NCBI RefSeq assembly: GCF_052114085.1
Contig: NZ_JBFREB010000001.1
Span: 62,001 to 126,000 of the forward strand
DNA from: Leifsonia sp052114085
GTDB lineage: Bacteria; Actinomycetota; Actinomycetes; Actinomycetales; Microbacteriaceae
Direction of reading: 5' to 3'
Length of the DNA: 64,000 nucleotides
Shown here: piece by piece, positions 15,852 through 24,384 of the stretch
How positions within the stretch are numbered: the stretch's first letter is position 1
Layout of the letters: each line of letters opens with the position of its first letter
The notes under the pieces: generated by a model
Database searches by the model: none
Told to the model about the DNA's origin: nothing
Seen by the model: only the letters and a program-made list of their open reading frames with translations
Translations under genes and position numbers: made by a program

Positions 15852-17753
15852 TTACGCGTCGGCGTCGCTCAGCGCCCGGGTCTGGAGGACCGGTCGGAAG
15901 AACGCGGCGAGCTCGTCGGTCGCCGTGAGAGGAAGGATGTGGGCGACGTACTGGTCCGGCCGCACGACCACGATGGCTCCGGCGCGATCAATGCCGCGCT
16001 CAGCGAAGATGTCGTGCGCGGGGTCGGCGGCGTAGACCTTCTCGTAGTCGATCAGCGCGAACGGTCCGACGCGGGGGAGGAAGAGGTCCGGCACCACGCC
16101 GAGATCCACGGACGCGTGGTCCTGCCGGTAGACCACCTTCACGTCGAACCAGGCGTCGGGGTCGGCGCCCTCCGGCGTGGCCGCGAGGGGCGATTCCGGC
16201 GCCGACTGCATCCACTCGGCGAGATCTGCCACCGCAGACGGCTGCCCGGCGACCGCCTCGTCCGCGAAGACGTAGATACGCCAGCGGCCGTCCGCGCGCG
16301 CGTGGTGTCCGAGGTGCACCGGGTTGCCGTCGCACACCCGCTCGACCGGGGCCGACTTGAAGCGCTTGCCGATCGGGAACCCGGTCGCGAGCTCCTGGTG
16401 CGTCGCTTCGCCGACGATCAGCGACGGCGCGTACTGCGTCATGAAGCCGGCCGGGAACTCCGCCGTCCGCACGTAGAAGTCCTCCAGCTCGGACGGGCTC
16501 GCGAACTCCTCCGGCTTCTTCGCCATGAGGGCCGACCACTCCTTGTCGAAGTCGATGAGATTCTTCGCGACGACCTGCCTCTCGGCGGAGTAGGTAGCGA
16601 GCAGCGACTCCGGAGCGCGCCCGTCCAGCACATGGCCGAGTTTCCAGCCGATGTTGAAGCCGTCCTGCATCGAGACGTTCATGCCCTGACCGGCTTTCGC
16701 GCTGTGCGTGTGGCAGGCGTCGCCGGTGATGAAGACGCGGGGTGTGCGCATCCCGAGCTCCTCCGGCACCACATCGTCGAAGCGGTCGGTGAGGCGGTGG
16801 CCCACCTCGTAGACGCTGTGCCACGCCACGTTGCGGACATCGAGCGTGTACGGGTGCAGGATGTCGTTCGCCTTCTCGATGATCTGGTCGATCGTCGTCG
16901 CGCGGACGGCACGGTTGTCGCCGGGCTGGAGTTCGCCGAGGTCGACGTACATCCGGAACAGGTAGCCGCCCTCGCGCGGGATCAGGAGGATGTTGCCCGC
17001 CTCCGACTGGATCGAGCACTTGGTGCGGATGTCCGGAAAGTCGGTGACCGCGAGCGCATCCATGACGCCCCAGGCGTGGTTGGCCTGGTCGCCGGCGAGA
17101 TGGCAGCCGATGGCTTCCCGGACCTTGCTTCGTGCCCCGTCGGCCCCCACCACATACTTCGCGTGGACGACCCGCTCGGCGCCCTCGTCCGGTCCGACGG
17201 TGTGACGGAGGGTCACAGCGACCGGATGGTCGCCCTCGCCGACCCGCAGCCCGACCAACTCGTAGCCGTAGTCGGGCGTCAGCCGTGACGGCGAGTGGGC
17301 GGCAACCTCGGCGAAGTAGTCGAGCACGCGGGCCTGGTTGACGATGAGGTGCGGGAACTCGCTGACCCCGGTCGGATCGTCGACGGGGCGCGCGGTGCGC
17401 ACGATCCGCGAGGGATCGCTCGCATCCGGCTTCCAGAACGCCATCTCGGTGATGCGGTAGGCCTCGGCGATGATCCGCTCGGCGAACCCGAACGCCTGGA
17501 ACGTCTCGACACTGCGCGCCTGGATGCCGTCCGCCTGCCCGATGGCGAGACGCCCGGGGCGGCGCTCCACGAGGCGGGTGACCACATTCGGGAACTGTGC
17601 GAGCTGCGCTGCGGCGATCATGCCGGCCGGCCCGCTGCCGACGATGAGCACGTCGACGGCGTCCGGCAGTTCGGATCGGCGGTCGACCCCCGTCCCCGCG
17701 GGCTCGTGGATGCGCGGGTCGCCGGAGATGTAACCGTGGTGGTGGAACTGCAC
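15852..17753 (-). CDS. mobA: 3-hydroxybenzoate 4-monooxygenase
   Basis: The protein is 633 aa, the full length for this class of flavoprotein hydroxylases. From the GTG at 17753 it opens with QFHHHGY, the same kind of N-terminus as known MobA enzymes. It has the FAD motif VLIVGSGPAGMIAAAQL, then LGQADGI-like AIGQADGIQARS, VVGADGARSKVR and the second FAD motif FITGDACHTHSAKAGQGMN. The C-terminal thioredoxin-like domain ends with RPDQYVAHILPL. It converts 3-hydroxybenzoate to protocatechuate. The start has GAGGA four bases upstream. A phenol 2-monooxygenase activity is the main alternative. Confidence 0.9.
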   Translation of the reverse strand: MQFHHHGYISGDPRIHEPAGTGVDRRSELPDAVDVLIVGSGPAGMIAAAQLAQFPNVVTRLVERRPGRLAIGQADGIQARSVETFQAFGFAERIIAEAYRITEMAFWKPDASDPSRIVRTARPVDDPTGVSEFPHLIVNQARVLDYFAEVAAHSPSRLTPDYGYELVGLRVGEGDHPVAVTLRHTVGPDEGAERVVHAKYVVGADGARSKVREAIGCHLAGDQANHAWGVMDALAVTDFPDIRTKCSIQSEAGNILLIPREGGYLFRMYVDLGELQPGDNRAVRATTIDQIIEKANDILHPYTLDVRNVAWHSVYEVGHRLTDRFDDVVPEELGMRTPRVFITGDACHTHSAKAGQGMNVSMQDGFNIGWKLGHVLDGRAPESLLATYSAERQVVAKNLIDFDKEWSALMAKKPEEFASPSELEDFYVRTAEFPAGFMTQYAPSLIVGEATHQELATGFPIGKRFKSAPVERVCDGNPVHLGHHARADGRWRIYVFADEAVAGQPSAVADLAEWMQSAPESPLAATPEGADPDAWFDVKVVYRQDHASVDLGVVPDLFLPRVGPFALIDYEKVYAADPAHDIFAERGIDRAGAIVVVRPDQYVAHILPLTATDELAAFFRPVLQTRALSDADA

Positions 17754-17783
17754 AGGGTCCTCACTTCGTCGTAAGTCGTTCAC

Positions 17784-17806
17784 TATGCGAACGCACTGTT
17801 CGCATA
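17784..17806. promoter_or_regulatory. 23-bp palindrome between divergent mobA and metY
   Basis: Perfect 9-nt arms TATGCGAAC and GTTCGCATA flank the spacer GCACT. It lies 30 bp upstream of mobA and about 107 bp upstream of metY. The GTTCG-type half-site suits an IclR dimer, so the nearby IclR gene is the best candidate binder. Confidence 0.7.
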
Positions 17807-17912
17807 ATGACGCAATAGTAACCCATCGGTTCGGGAGGAGGTCGGCTCGGTGACCGCGTAGTACTCCGCAACAGAAGGGCTTCCGGGCCGGAGCGTGCCC
17901 CACCATAGGGAG

Positions 17913-19277
17913 ATGCCGGAGTTCAGCACAGCCCAGGTCCACGCGGGGGAGGCCCGCGATGCCGCCCACGGCGCCCGCGTCACGCCCATCTACCTGACCG
18001 CAGGGTTCGAGTTCGACAGCTTCGCTCAGGCCGAGGGCCGCTTCGGTGGCGAGGAGAAGGGCTACACCTACAGCCGCTCCGGCAATCCGACGACCGCCGC
18101 GCTGGAACGACGGGTCGCCGCCCTCGAACACGGCCGAGAGGCCATCGCGGTCGGCAGCGGACAGGCGGCGATCACCGTGGCCGTGCTCGGCCTGGTTCAG
18201 GCCGGCGACCACATCCTGTCGGCGCAGAGTATCTACTCGGGGACCCGCGGGCTCTTCGAGAACGGCCTCCGTCGGCTGGGCATCGACATCGAGTTCGTCG
18301 ACGACCCGACCGACCTGGACGAGTGGCGCCGACGCGTTCGGCCCAACACTCGAACGCTGTTCGGCGAGTCGATCGCCAACCCCGGCAACGAGATCCTCGA
18401 CATCGAGGGCGTCGCCACTGTGGCGCACGAGAACGGGATCCCGTTCGTCGTCGACAACACCCTCGCGACCCCGTACCTGCTGCGACCGGGCGCATACGGC
18501 GCGGACATCGTCGTGCACTCGGCCAGCAAGTACCTCGGTGGGCACGGCTCCACCCTCGGCGGCGTCGTCGTCGATCAGGGAAGCTACGACTGGGCCGCTT
18601 CGCCCTTCGAACACCTGACGGGACCTGATGCGTGGCTGGAGGGGTCGAGCTACGTACAGGAGCATGGTGCAGCCGCATACACCGCGTTCACTCGATCGGT
18701 GATCGCGTCGCTCTTCGGGCCCGTGCTGTCGCCGCTGAACGCCTTCCTCATCCAACAGGGCGTCGAGACGCTGTCGCTGCGGGTGCAACGGCAGTCCGAC
18801 ACGGCGCTCGCCGTCGCCCGTTGGCTGGAGGCGCAGCCCGAGGTGGTGCGCGTCGATTATGCCGGGCTGGAGTCGCATCCCGCCCACGAGCTCGCCCTGC
18901 GCTACCTGCCCAGAGGCCAGGGCGCAGTGCTCGGCTTCACCCTCGCCGGCGGAATCGCGGACGCCGAGCGCTTCTACGACGCCGTCGAGCTGTTCAGCCG
19001 CATGACCCACATCGGCGACGTGCGCTCGCTCATCCTGCACCCGGCGTCCACCACTCACGCGCACCTCCACCGCGACCTGCGCGAAGAGACGGGCATCGGC
19101 GACGGCCTGCTTCGGCTCTCCATCGGGCTCGAGGATGCAGACGACCTGATCGACGACCTGGCGCGGGGAATAGCGGCGGTGAAGGCGGCCGACACGATCG
19201 TGCCCGACAGGATCGTGCGCGACACCGGCCTGCCCGAACCGATCGCGACGGACGCGGCTGTCGCCGCCGGACGGTAG
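17913..19277 (+). CDS. metY: O-acetylhomoserine sulfhydrylase (PLP enzyme)
   Basis: The protein is about 454 aa, the length expected for MetY. It has the Cys/Met-metabolism PLP fold: YTYSRSGNPTTAALERRVA, GSGQAAITVAVLGL, then the PLP lysine in VVHSASKYLGGHGS. It makes homocysteine from O-acetylhomoserine and sulfide in the cytosol. The ATG at 17913 is chosen; a GTG at 17895 is possible, and neither has a well-placed ribosome-binding site. The gene lies 9 nt from the downstream flavin monooxygenase, pointing to release and capture of sulfide from an organosulfur compound. Confidence 0.92.
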   Translation: MPEFSTAQVHAGEARDAAHGARVTPIYLTAGFEFDSFAQAEGRFGGEEKGYTYSRSGNPTTAALERRVAALEHGREAIAVGSGQAAITVAVLGLVQAGDHILSAQSIYSGTRGLFENGLRRLGIDIEFVDDPTDLDEWRRRVRPNTRTLFGESIANPGNEILDIEGVATVAHENGIPFVVDNTLATPYLLRPGAYGADIVVHSASKYLGGHGSTLGGVVVDQGSYDWAASPFEHLTGPDAWLEGSSYVQEHGAAAYTAFTRSVIASLFGPVLSPLNAFLIQQGVETLSLRVQRQSDTALAVARWLEAQPEVVRVDYAGLESHPAHELALRYLPRGQGAVLGFTLAGGIADAERFYDAVELFSRMTHIGDVRSLILHPASTTHAHLHRDLREETGIGDGLLRLSIGLEDADDLIDDLARGIAAVKAADTIVPDRIVRDTGLPEPIATDAAVAAGR

Positions 19278-19286
19278 GAGGAGACG

Positions 19287-20606
19287 ATGGCGCGTCTGCA
19301 GCATTTCGGCTGGTTCTTCAGCCGTGGGTTCGGCCCGCAAGGATGGGGCCACCCGTACTGGGAGTGGGGCTACGACTGGACGCGGCCCGACCTGTACCAG
19401 CAGTCCGCGCGCGAGCTGGAGCAGGCAGGCCTCGACCTGGTCATCATCGAGGACGCGCTGTCCCTCGGGTTCCCCGACACTCTCGACCTGAGGGTCCGCG
19501 AGGCGTACGGCGGCCCGAAGCACGACCCGCTCATCCTTTCGCCCTACCTGCTCGATGCCACCCGGCACCTCGGTGTCGCACCGACGATCAATGCGGGCGC
19601 CTACCCGCCGTACGTCGCCGCGCGCCAGTTCGCCAGCCTCCACCACCTGAGCGGTCACCGGCTCGGCGTCAACGTGGTCACCGATGTCGGCAGCGCGCGC
19701 CATCTCGGCCTCCCTGCGCTGTCGCACGACGCCGCGTACGACCGCGCGGAGGAATGGCTGACCGTCATCCGCCGGCTGTGGCACAGCTGGGACGACGACG
19801 CGCTGGTTCAGGATGCCGCCACGCGGCACTTCGCGGACGGGTCGAAGATCCGGCCGTTCCAGCACGAGGGCGAATACTTCCGTCTGGCCGGGCCGCTCAA
19901 TGCTGTGCCGTTCACTGACGGCGACCCGGCGATCGTGTCGCCTGGCGGGTCGCCGCGCGGGATCGCGTTCGCGGGCACCCACTCCGACGTTCAGCTCGCG
20001 TTGGCGCCGCTCGACGCGCAGAGCATCCGCGACTACCGCACGAAGGTGCGGGATGCCGCGATCGCTGCCGGCCGGAACCCCGACGCGATCAAGGTGCTCT
20101 TCGTCTTCAAGCCCGAGGTCGTCTCGAGCGACGAGGAGGCGCGCCGCGTCGTGGAGGCGTCGAAGCATCCCACCGATGAGGAGCTGTACCGGGCGCTCGC
20201 CGGGCAGTCCAGTGATCTGGAGACCGACCTGACCGTGCTTTCGCTCGATGAGCCGTTCGACGTCTCCGTCTTCGGGGATCACGTGTCGCAGGGCAGCATC
20301 AAGGGACTGTTCGGCAAGCAGGGCATCCGCGAGGGCGTGACGCTGCGCGAGCTGATCGCGCCGAAAGTCGTGAAGGGCCGGATCGCGGATCGCGCGGGAT
20401 TCGTGGGAACCGCCGAGCAGATCGCCGACTTCATCGAGGAGATCGGGGAGGAGGCCGACAACGACGGCTTCATCTTCTCCGGAGACCTGCACCCGGTCAC
20501 GCTGCACCGCTACCTCGACGAGCTCGTCCCGGTGCTGCGCCGGCGCGGCATCCTGCGCACGGAGTACGGCAACGGCGGCATCCGCGGCAACCTCTCGGAC
20601 TTCTGA
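19287..20606 (+). CDS. NtaA/SnaA/DszA-family FMNH2-dependent monooxygenase
   Basis: The protein is 439 aa, a bacterial luciferase-like fold. Diagnostic segments are LDLVIIEDALSLG, INAGAYPPYVAARQFASLHH, GRLGVNVVTDVG-like HRLGVNVVTDVGSARHLG, and PFQHEGEYFRLAGPLN. The family includes nitrilotriacetate, pristinamycin and dibenzothiophene-sulfone monooxygenases, which need a separate flavin reductase. None is encoded nearby. Coupling to metY suggests C-S cleavage that feeds sulfur assimilation. ATG with GGAGGAG upstream. Confidence 0.9.
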   Translation: MARLQHFGWFFSRGFGPQGWGHPYWEWGYDWTRPDLYQQSARELEQAGLDLVIIEDALSLGFPDTLDLRVREAYGGPKHDPLILSPYLLDATRHLGVAPTINAGAYPPYVAARQFASLHHLSGHRLGVNVVTDVGSARHLGLPALSHDAAYDRAEEWLTVIRRLWHSWDDDALVQDAATRHFADGSKIRPFQHEGEYFRLAGPLNAVPFTDGDPAIVSPGGSPRGIAFAGTHSDVQLALAPLDAQSIRDYRTKVRDAAIAAGRNPDAIKVLFVFKPEVVSSDEEARRVVEASKHPTDEELYRALAGQSSDLETDLTVLSLDEPFDVSVFGDHVSQGSIKGLFGKQGIREGVTLRELIAPKVVKGRIADRAGFVGTAEQIADFIEEIGEEADNDGFIFSGDLHPVTLHRYLDELVPVLRRRGILRTEYGNGGIRGNLSDF

Positions 20607-20650
20607 CCCGGTGGCTCGTCCGGCCGTCGGGCTCGCCGTCAGTGGGAACT

Positions 20651-21205
20651 CTAGGCGCCCTGCTGCTTCCGGGCGCGGAAGGCGATCATGTTCATCCGGT
20701 TGCCGCAACGCACGCTGCAGAAGCGCTTCGACGCGTTGCGCGAGAGGTCGAGCACGAGTCCGGTGCAGTCGTCCGCCCCGCAGACCCGCAGCCGTCCCGT
20801 CTCGCCGGACCGGATGACGTCGACGAGCGCGAGCGCGATCTCGACGCGGATGCGCTCGGCGAGCGGCGCATCCTGAGCAGTGGCGTGCAGGTGCCAGTCG
20901 AACCCGTCGTGGCGCATCAGGTACGGGAGCGCGTGGGCCTCGGCCAGCATCGCGTTGACTTCGAGAGCGGCGGCGTCGCGGTCGAGAGCCCAGGTGTGCT
21001 TGATGCGCTCGCGCGTCGCGCGCACATCCTGCAGCTCGGCGTCGTCGCCGTCGACCCGGCCGGAGTACCGGTTCTCGACGAGCAGCGCGGCGAGTTGCTC
21101 GGTGGTGGCGAGTTCGTCCTCGCCGCTGCGGGAGGCGCCCGGGTCGGTGTCGCAGAGGGCGACGGCGAACTCCAGCGCGTCCACAGTGTCAGGGGCAAAT
21201 TGCAA
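20651..21205 (-). CDS. ABATE/CGNR zinc-finger transcriptional regulator
   Basis: The protein is 184 aa from a TTG start with AAGGAG six bases upstream. The N-terminal ABATE domain (1-130) probably binds a ligand. The C-terminal CGNR zinc finger is complete: CGADDC, then CSVRCGNRMN, with cysteines as metal ligands. It diverges from the EamA exporter gene and probably controls it. Confidence 0.9.
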   Translation of the reverse strand: MQFAPDTVDALEFAVALCDTDPGASRSGEDELATTEQLAALLVENRYSGRVDGDDAELQDVRATRERIKHTWALDRDAAALEVNAMLAEAHALPYLMRHDGFDWHLHATAQDAPLAERIRVEIALALVDVIRSGETGRLRVCGADDCTGLVLDLSRNASKRFCSVRCGNRMNMIAFRARKQQGA

Positions 21206-21275
21206 GTTGACTCCTTACTCGCTCCGAGACTAGCGTCAGGACCATCATCCTCTTCAATCCTGACAGGTGAGTCCC

Positions 21276-22244
21276 ATGCGCAACCGACACCCGGCCACTC
21301 TCGGCCTGATCATCGCAGTGATCGCGGCGGCGAGCTTCGGGATGTCGGGCGCCTTCATCAAGCCCCTGCTCGAAAGCGGATGGTCGCCCGTGGCGGCCGT
21401 GACGGCGCGCGTGCTCATCGGAGGAGTCGTCTTGCTGCCGTTCGCCCTCGTGGCCGTGCGCGGCCGGTGGGCAACCGTCTGGCGCGGGCGCTGGCGGCTG
21501 CTCGGGATGGCGCTGGTCGGCGTGGCAGGAACGCAGGTGCTGTACTTCGCCGCCATCCAGCGCATCCCCGTGAGCACCGGGATCCTCGTCGAGTACCTCG
21601 CCCCGGTGCTTCTCGTCGCAGTGGCCTGGGCGCGCACCCGCAAAGCGCCACGAGCCGTCGTGGTGGCCGGCTCGGTCGTCGCGGTCGCCGGGCTGATCCT
21701 GGTGGTCTCGCCGGGCGGTGCTGGCGCCCTCGACCCGCTGGGACTCATCCTCGCGGTGCTCGCCATGGTGGGCTGTGCCGGGTTCTACCTGATCGCCGCG
21801 CGCCCGAGTGATGGCCTGCCGCCGGTCGTGCTGGCCTCCGGGGGCCTGCTCCTCGGCGGTCTCGCTCTCGGCGTGGTCGGGGCGACCGGCCTGCTTCCCG
21901 TCACGGTGAGCTTCGCCGACGTGCCCCTGTTCGGCAGCCCGACGGCGTGGTGGGTGCCGCTGCTCGTCGTCGGCGTCGTGGCGACAGCGATCGCCTATGC
22001 CACGAGCATCACCGCGACGGAACTCCTCGGCTCCCGTTTGGCCTCGTTCACGGGACTGCTGGAGGTCGTGGCGGCGACGTTCTATGCGTGGCTGCTGCTG
22101 GGCGAGGCGCTCAGCCCCCTGCAATTGCTGGGCGGCGTGCTCATCCTGGGCGGGATCGCGCTCGTGCGCGCGGACACGGGGGAGCCCGCAGGCAGGTCGG
22201 CCCGCCGAATCCAGTCTCGGTCGAGGGAGACCACGTTCCGCTAG
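21276..22244 (+). CDS. EamA/DMT-family transporter
   Basis: The protein is 322 aa with ten hydrophobic helices in two EamA halves (first LGLIIAVIAAASFGMSGAF; second starting near residue 155). Members export or import amino acids, nucleotides or other small metabolites. The ATG at 21276 has AGGTGAG upstream; the in-frame GTG at 21267 lacks it. It diverges from the CGNR regulator with a 70-bp shared region. Confidence 0.92.
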   Translation: MRNRHPATLGLIIAVIAAASFGMSGAFIKPLLESGWSPVAAVTARVLIGGVVLLPFALVAVRGRWATVWRGRWRLLGMALVGVAGTQVLYFAAIQRIPVSTGILVEYLAPVLLVAVAWARTRKAPRAVVVAGSVVAVAGLILVVSPGGAGALDPLGLILAVLAMVGCAGFYLIAARPSDGLPPVVLASGGLLLGGLALGVVGATGLLPVTVSFADVPLFGSPTAWWVPLLVVGVVATAIAYATSITATELLGSRLASFTGLLEVVAATFYAWLLLGEALSPLQLLGGVLILGGIALVRADTGEPAGRSARRIQSRSRETTFR

Positions 22245-22314
22245 CCGCAGAGTGCGAGCCAGCAGACCGGCCTGACCCCTTGTCCCCCGGCGCTCCTGCG
22301 CCGAAGGTGGGGTC

Positions 22315-22590
22315 ATGGATGCGACAGGCGCAGATGAGGACAGGCACGGGCACGACGAGGACAAGTCGACGATCGACGTGCGACTCACCGGGGTGCGCGA
22401 CCCGAGAGACCCGGACGGGCTGCTGACCGTCGAGGAGGACGCCGAGCGGCCCGATCCCGCACGGTACGGGTCGCGCGAGACGGACACGCTGGAGCGCGAG
22501 CGGGCGCATTACGCGCGGCTCGGGAGCGGCGGGTCGTCGGACGAGCTTCCCGACGTGCCTCCGAAGCGCGGGGTCACCGGCCTGGGCTGA
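22315..22590 (+). CDS. Small acidic hypothetical protein
   Basis: The protein is 91 aa, rich in Asp, Glu and Arg and probably largely disordered. It contains GYRETDTLERERA-like charged segments and no membrane helix. GGTGGGG precedes the ATG. I do not recognise it. It is 20 bp from the DUF302 gene and likely shares its transcript. Confidence 0.6.
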   Translation: MDATGADEDRHGHDEDKSTIDVRLTGVRDPRDPDGLLTVEEDAERPDPARYGSRETDTLERERAHYARLGSGGSSDELPDVPPKRGVTGLG

Positions 22591-22610
22591 TCGCGGGGGA
22601 GAATGGACCG

Positions 22611-23141
22611 ATGGCCCTCCCCGCGTCCGAGCGCATCGTCCCCGTCCCGGTGAACCGGATCGAGGTGGAGGCGGCGGTCGCCTTCGGGACGCTCCGCCGC
22701 GCGTTCGAGGCCGAGGTCCCGCCCGTCGACGCGGCCCGTGTGCGCGAACTGCTCGCGCAGGGCGCGGAATGGCGGCGGCTCACCCTCGAGACCGCAGGCC
22801 CCGGCATCCACCGGTTCGTCCGGTTCTGGACCGACCACCCGACGCCGGTGATGCGCGTCGGCGGCGCGGACATCCCGAGCGCTGTCTACCTGATCGGCGA
22901 CTACGCAACCGCGGCGCGGATGTTCCGGCACGACCCGGGCGCTCTGCTGTACACCCCGATCCGTGTCGAACTCCACGCCAGCCGCGCGGGCGGCACGGTG
23001 CTGAGCGTCGACCAGCCGAGCAGCAGTCTCGGCAGCTTCGGCAGCAACAAGATCACCCAGGCGGGATTCGAACTCGACCGGATGCTCGGCGACCTCCTCG
23101 AGGAGCTCGATCTTCCGCGCCCGAGCGTGCTGCGGCGGTAG
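22611..23141 (+). CDS. DUF302-like protein
   Basis: The protein is 176 aa and has no signal peptide. The C-terminal half resembles DUF302/COG3439: ALLYTPIRVELHASRAGG, VLSVDQPSSSLGSFG and a closing helix LDRMLGDLLEEL. The family's function is not established. The start is ATG 22611 behind GGGGGAG. Confidence 0.75.
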   Translation: MALPASERIVPVPVNRIEVEAAVAFGTLRRAFEAEVPPVDAARVRELLAQGAEWRRLTLETAGPGIHRFVRFWTDHPTPVMRVGGADIPSAVYLIGDYATAARMFRHDPGALLYTPIRVELHASRAGGTVLSVDQPSSSLGSFGSNKITQAGFELDRMLGDLLEELDLPRPSVLRR

Positions 23142-23149
23142 CGGACGCC

Positions 23150-23350
23150 TCAGCCCTGGTCGGAGTCAGGGACGTCCGGCCCGGTGACCGCCACGTCGCA
23201 GCGATACCAGGTGCCGGCGATGCCGCCGGTATCCACCCAGGTCCGCACGATTTCATAGCGCCGGGGCACATCGCCCTGCGTCGGCTGCTGCGAGATGGCG
23301 TCCTGCAGCGCCTCGTCGAACCCCTCCTGCGACGAACCCGTGACCAACAT
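23150..23350 (-). CDS. Small dodecin-like protein (66 aa)
   Basis: The protein is 66 aa, from the ATG at 23350 with GGAAGGCAGG upstream; it is the in-frame tail of a longer open frame. The pattern VTGSSQEGFDEALQDAISQQ, RYEIVRTWVDTGGI and WYRCDVAVTG follows the beta-alpha-beta-beta order and length of dodecins. The flavin-stacking Trp position is not conserved where expected, so flavin binding is unproven. It diverges from the AraC gene 131 bp away. Confidence 0.65.
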   Translation of the reverse strand: MLVTGSSQEGFDEALQDAISQQPTQGDVPRRYEIVRTWVDTGGIAGTWYRCDVAVTGPDVPDSDQG

Positions 23351-23481
23351 GGGAGCCTGCCTTCCCGGCTCACCGGCGAGCCGATCCAGCCGCACGCTAC
23401 TGCCTGCACGGTCCGCGAGGCAATGGAGCAGAACAGCGAGGCGACGGGAATGGCACTCGTCGCCCCGCTGTTCCCTCTGCC

Positions 23482-24384
23482 ATGACAGAGGCGCCCTTTT
23501 CCACGCTGACGCGTGCCGCAGCGGACGATCTGGAGCGCGTCCTGGCGCGCCTCGAGTGGACGCTCCTCGACTTCGAACAGCGCGAGCTCGCCGCCGGGAC
23601 AGCGGTCTCCGTCGCGGGCGGACGCATTCGGTTCCACTACGTGGTCTCCGGCTCGGTACAACTGACCGGCGGAGCGGCGCCACTGCGGCTCGAGGCGGGT
23701 GACTTCTTGATGCTGCCGCAGTCGGAGGCGCACCGGATCCGTGCGGAGCGCGACTCCGTCGTCGCCTCCGGGGAGCTGGACGCGGCGACCGTGCCGGGCC
23801 TTCCGCTCGCCTCCGCCCTCCCGGCGTCGCTCACCGCGTGCGGCTTCGTCGTGCGCGAGCCGCACATGGGTCCGCTCATCCAGACACTCGGCCTCGAGTT
23901 CGGCGGGATGCGCGCGGGGAACTGCCTGATGGCGAGCCGTATCGCGACGATCATCGCCACCGCCGCCGTACGGTCCTGGGTGGAGAACGGCTGCGCCTCC
24001 GACCAGTGGCTCGTCAGCGTGCGCGACCCGCACATCGCGCGCGCCGTCGCCGCGATGCGCGAGGCGCCGGGGGAGCCGTGGACGGTGGATCGACTCGCCC
24101 GCGTCGCCAGCGCCTCCCGCACGGTGTTCGCGGAGCGCTTCCGCGAGCTCGTCGGGGACTCGCCCAGCCGCTACCTCGCGACGGTGCGGGTGGAGCAGGC
24201 CGCTGAGCTGCTTCGGGATGAGGGGGTCAGTATCGGCGAGGTGGCGCATCGCCTGGGTTACGGGTCGGATGTCGCATTCAGCCGCGCGTTCCGCCGGGTC
24301 ACCGGCGTGAGCCCTGCGGCCTGGCGTAGGGGCGAGTCGGCGCGCTCGGCCGCCCCTGCCCCCGCCCCCGCCCTCAGCGCTTAG
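23482..24384 (+). CDS. AraC-family regulator with cupin sensor
   Basis: The protein is 300 aa. The N-terminal cupin-like domain (GRIRFHYVVSGSVQLTGG, LEAGDFLMLPQ) precedes two AraC HTH motifs (VDRLARVASASRTVFAERFR; IGEVAHRLGYGSDVAFSRAF). This is the cupin_6-AraC layout common in Actinobacteria and Proteobacteria, often next to a transporter or oxidoreductase. It overlaps the 3' end of the convergent MFS gene by 4 nt. The tail is Ala/Pro-rich. Confidence 0.92.
   Translation: MTEAPFSTLTRAAADDLERVLARLEWTLLDFEQRELAAGTAVSVAGGRIRFHYVVSGSVQLTGGAAPLRLEAGDFLMLPQSEAHRIRAERDSVVASGELDAATVPGLPLASALPASLTACGFVVREPHMGPLIQTLGLEFGGMRAGNCLMASRIATIIATAAVRSWVENGCASDQWLVSVRDPHIARAVAAMREAPGEPWTVDRLARVASASRTVFAERFRELVGDSPSRYLATVRVEQAAELLRDEGVSIGEVAHRLGYGSDVAFSRAFRRVTGVSPAAWRRGESARSAAPAPAPALSA

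Noticed and set aside
17807..17912. SAM or other riboswitch upstream of metY
   Set aside because: The leader is short and I could not match any known S-adenosylmethionine aptamer core.
15852..20708. A single 1618-codon open frame on the minus strand
   Set aside because: Only the part from 17753 leftward is a real protein (mobA). The rest lies antisense to metY and the flavin monooxygenase and has no recognisable domain.
22288..22303. CGGCGC/GCGCCG hairpin after the EamA gene as a terminator
   Set aside because: The stem is 6 bp, lacks a U-run and lies next to the ribosome-binding site of the next gene.
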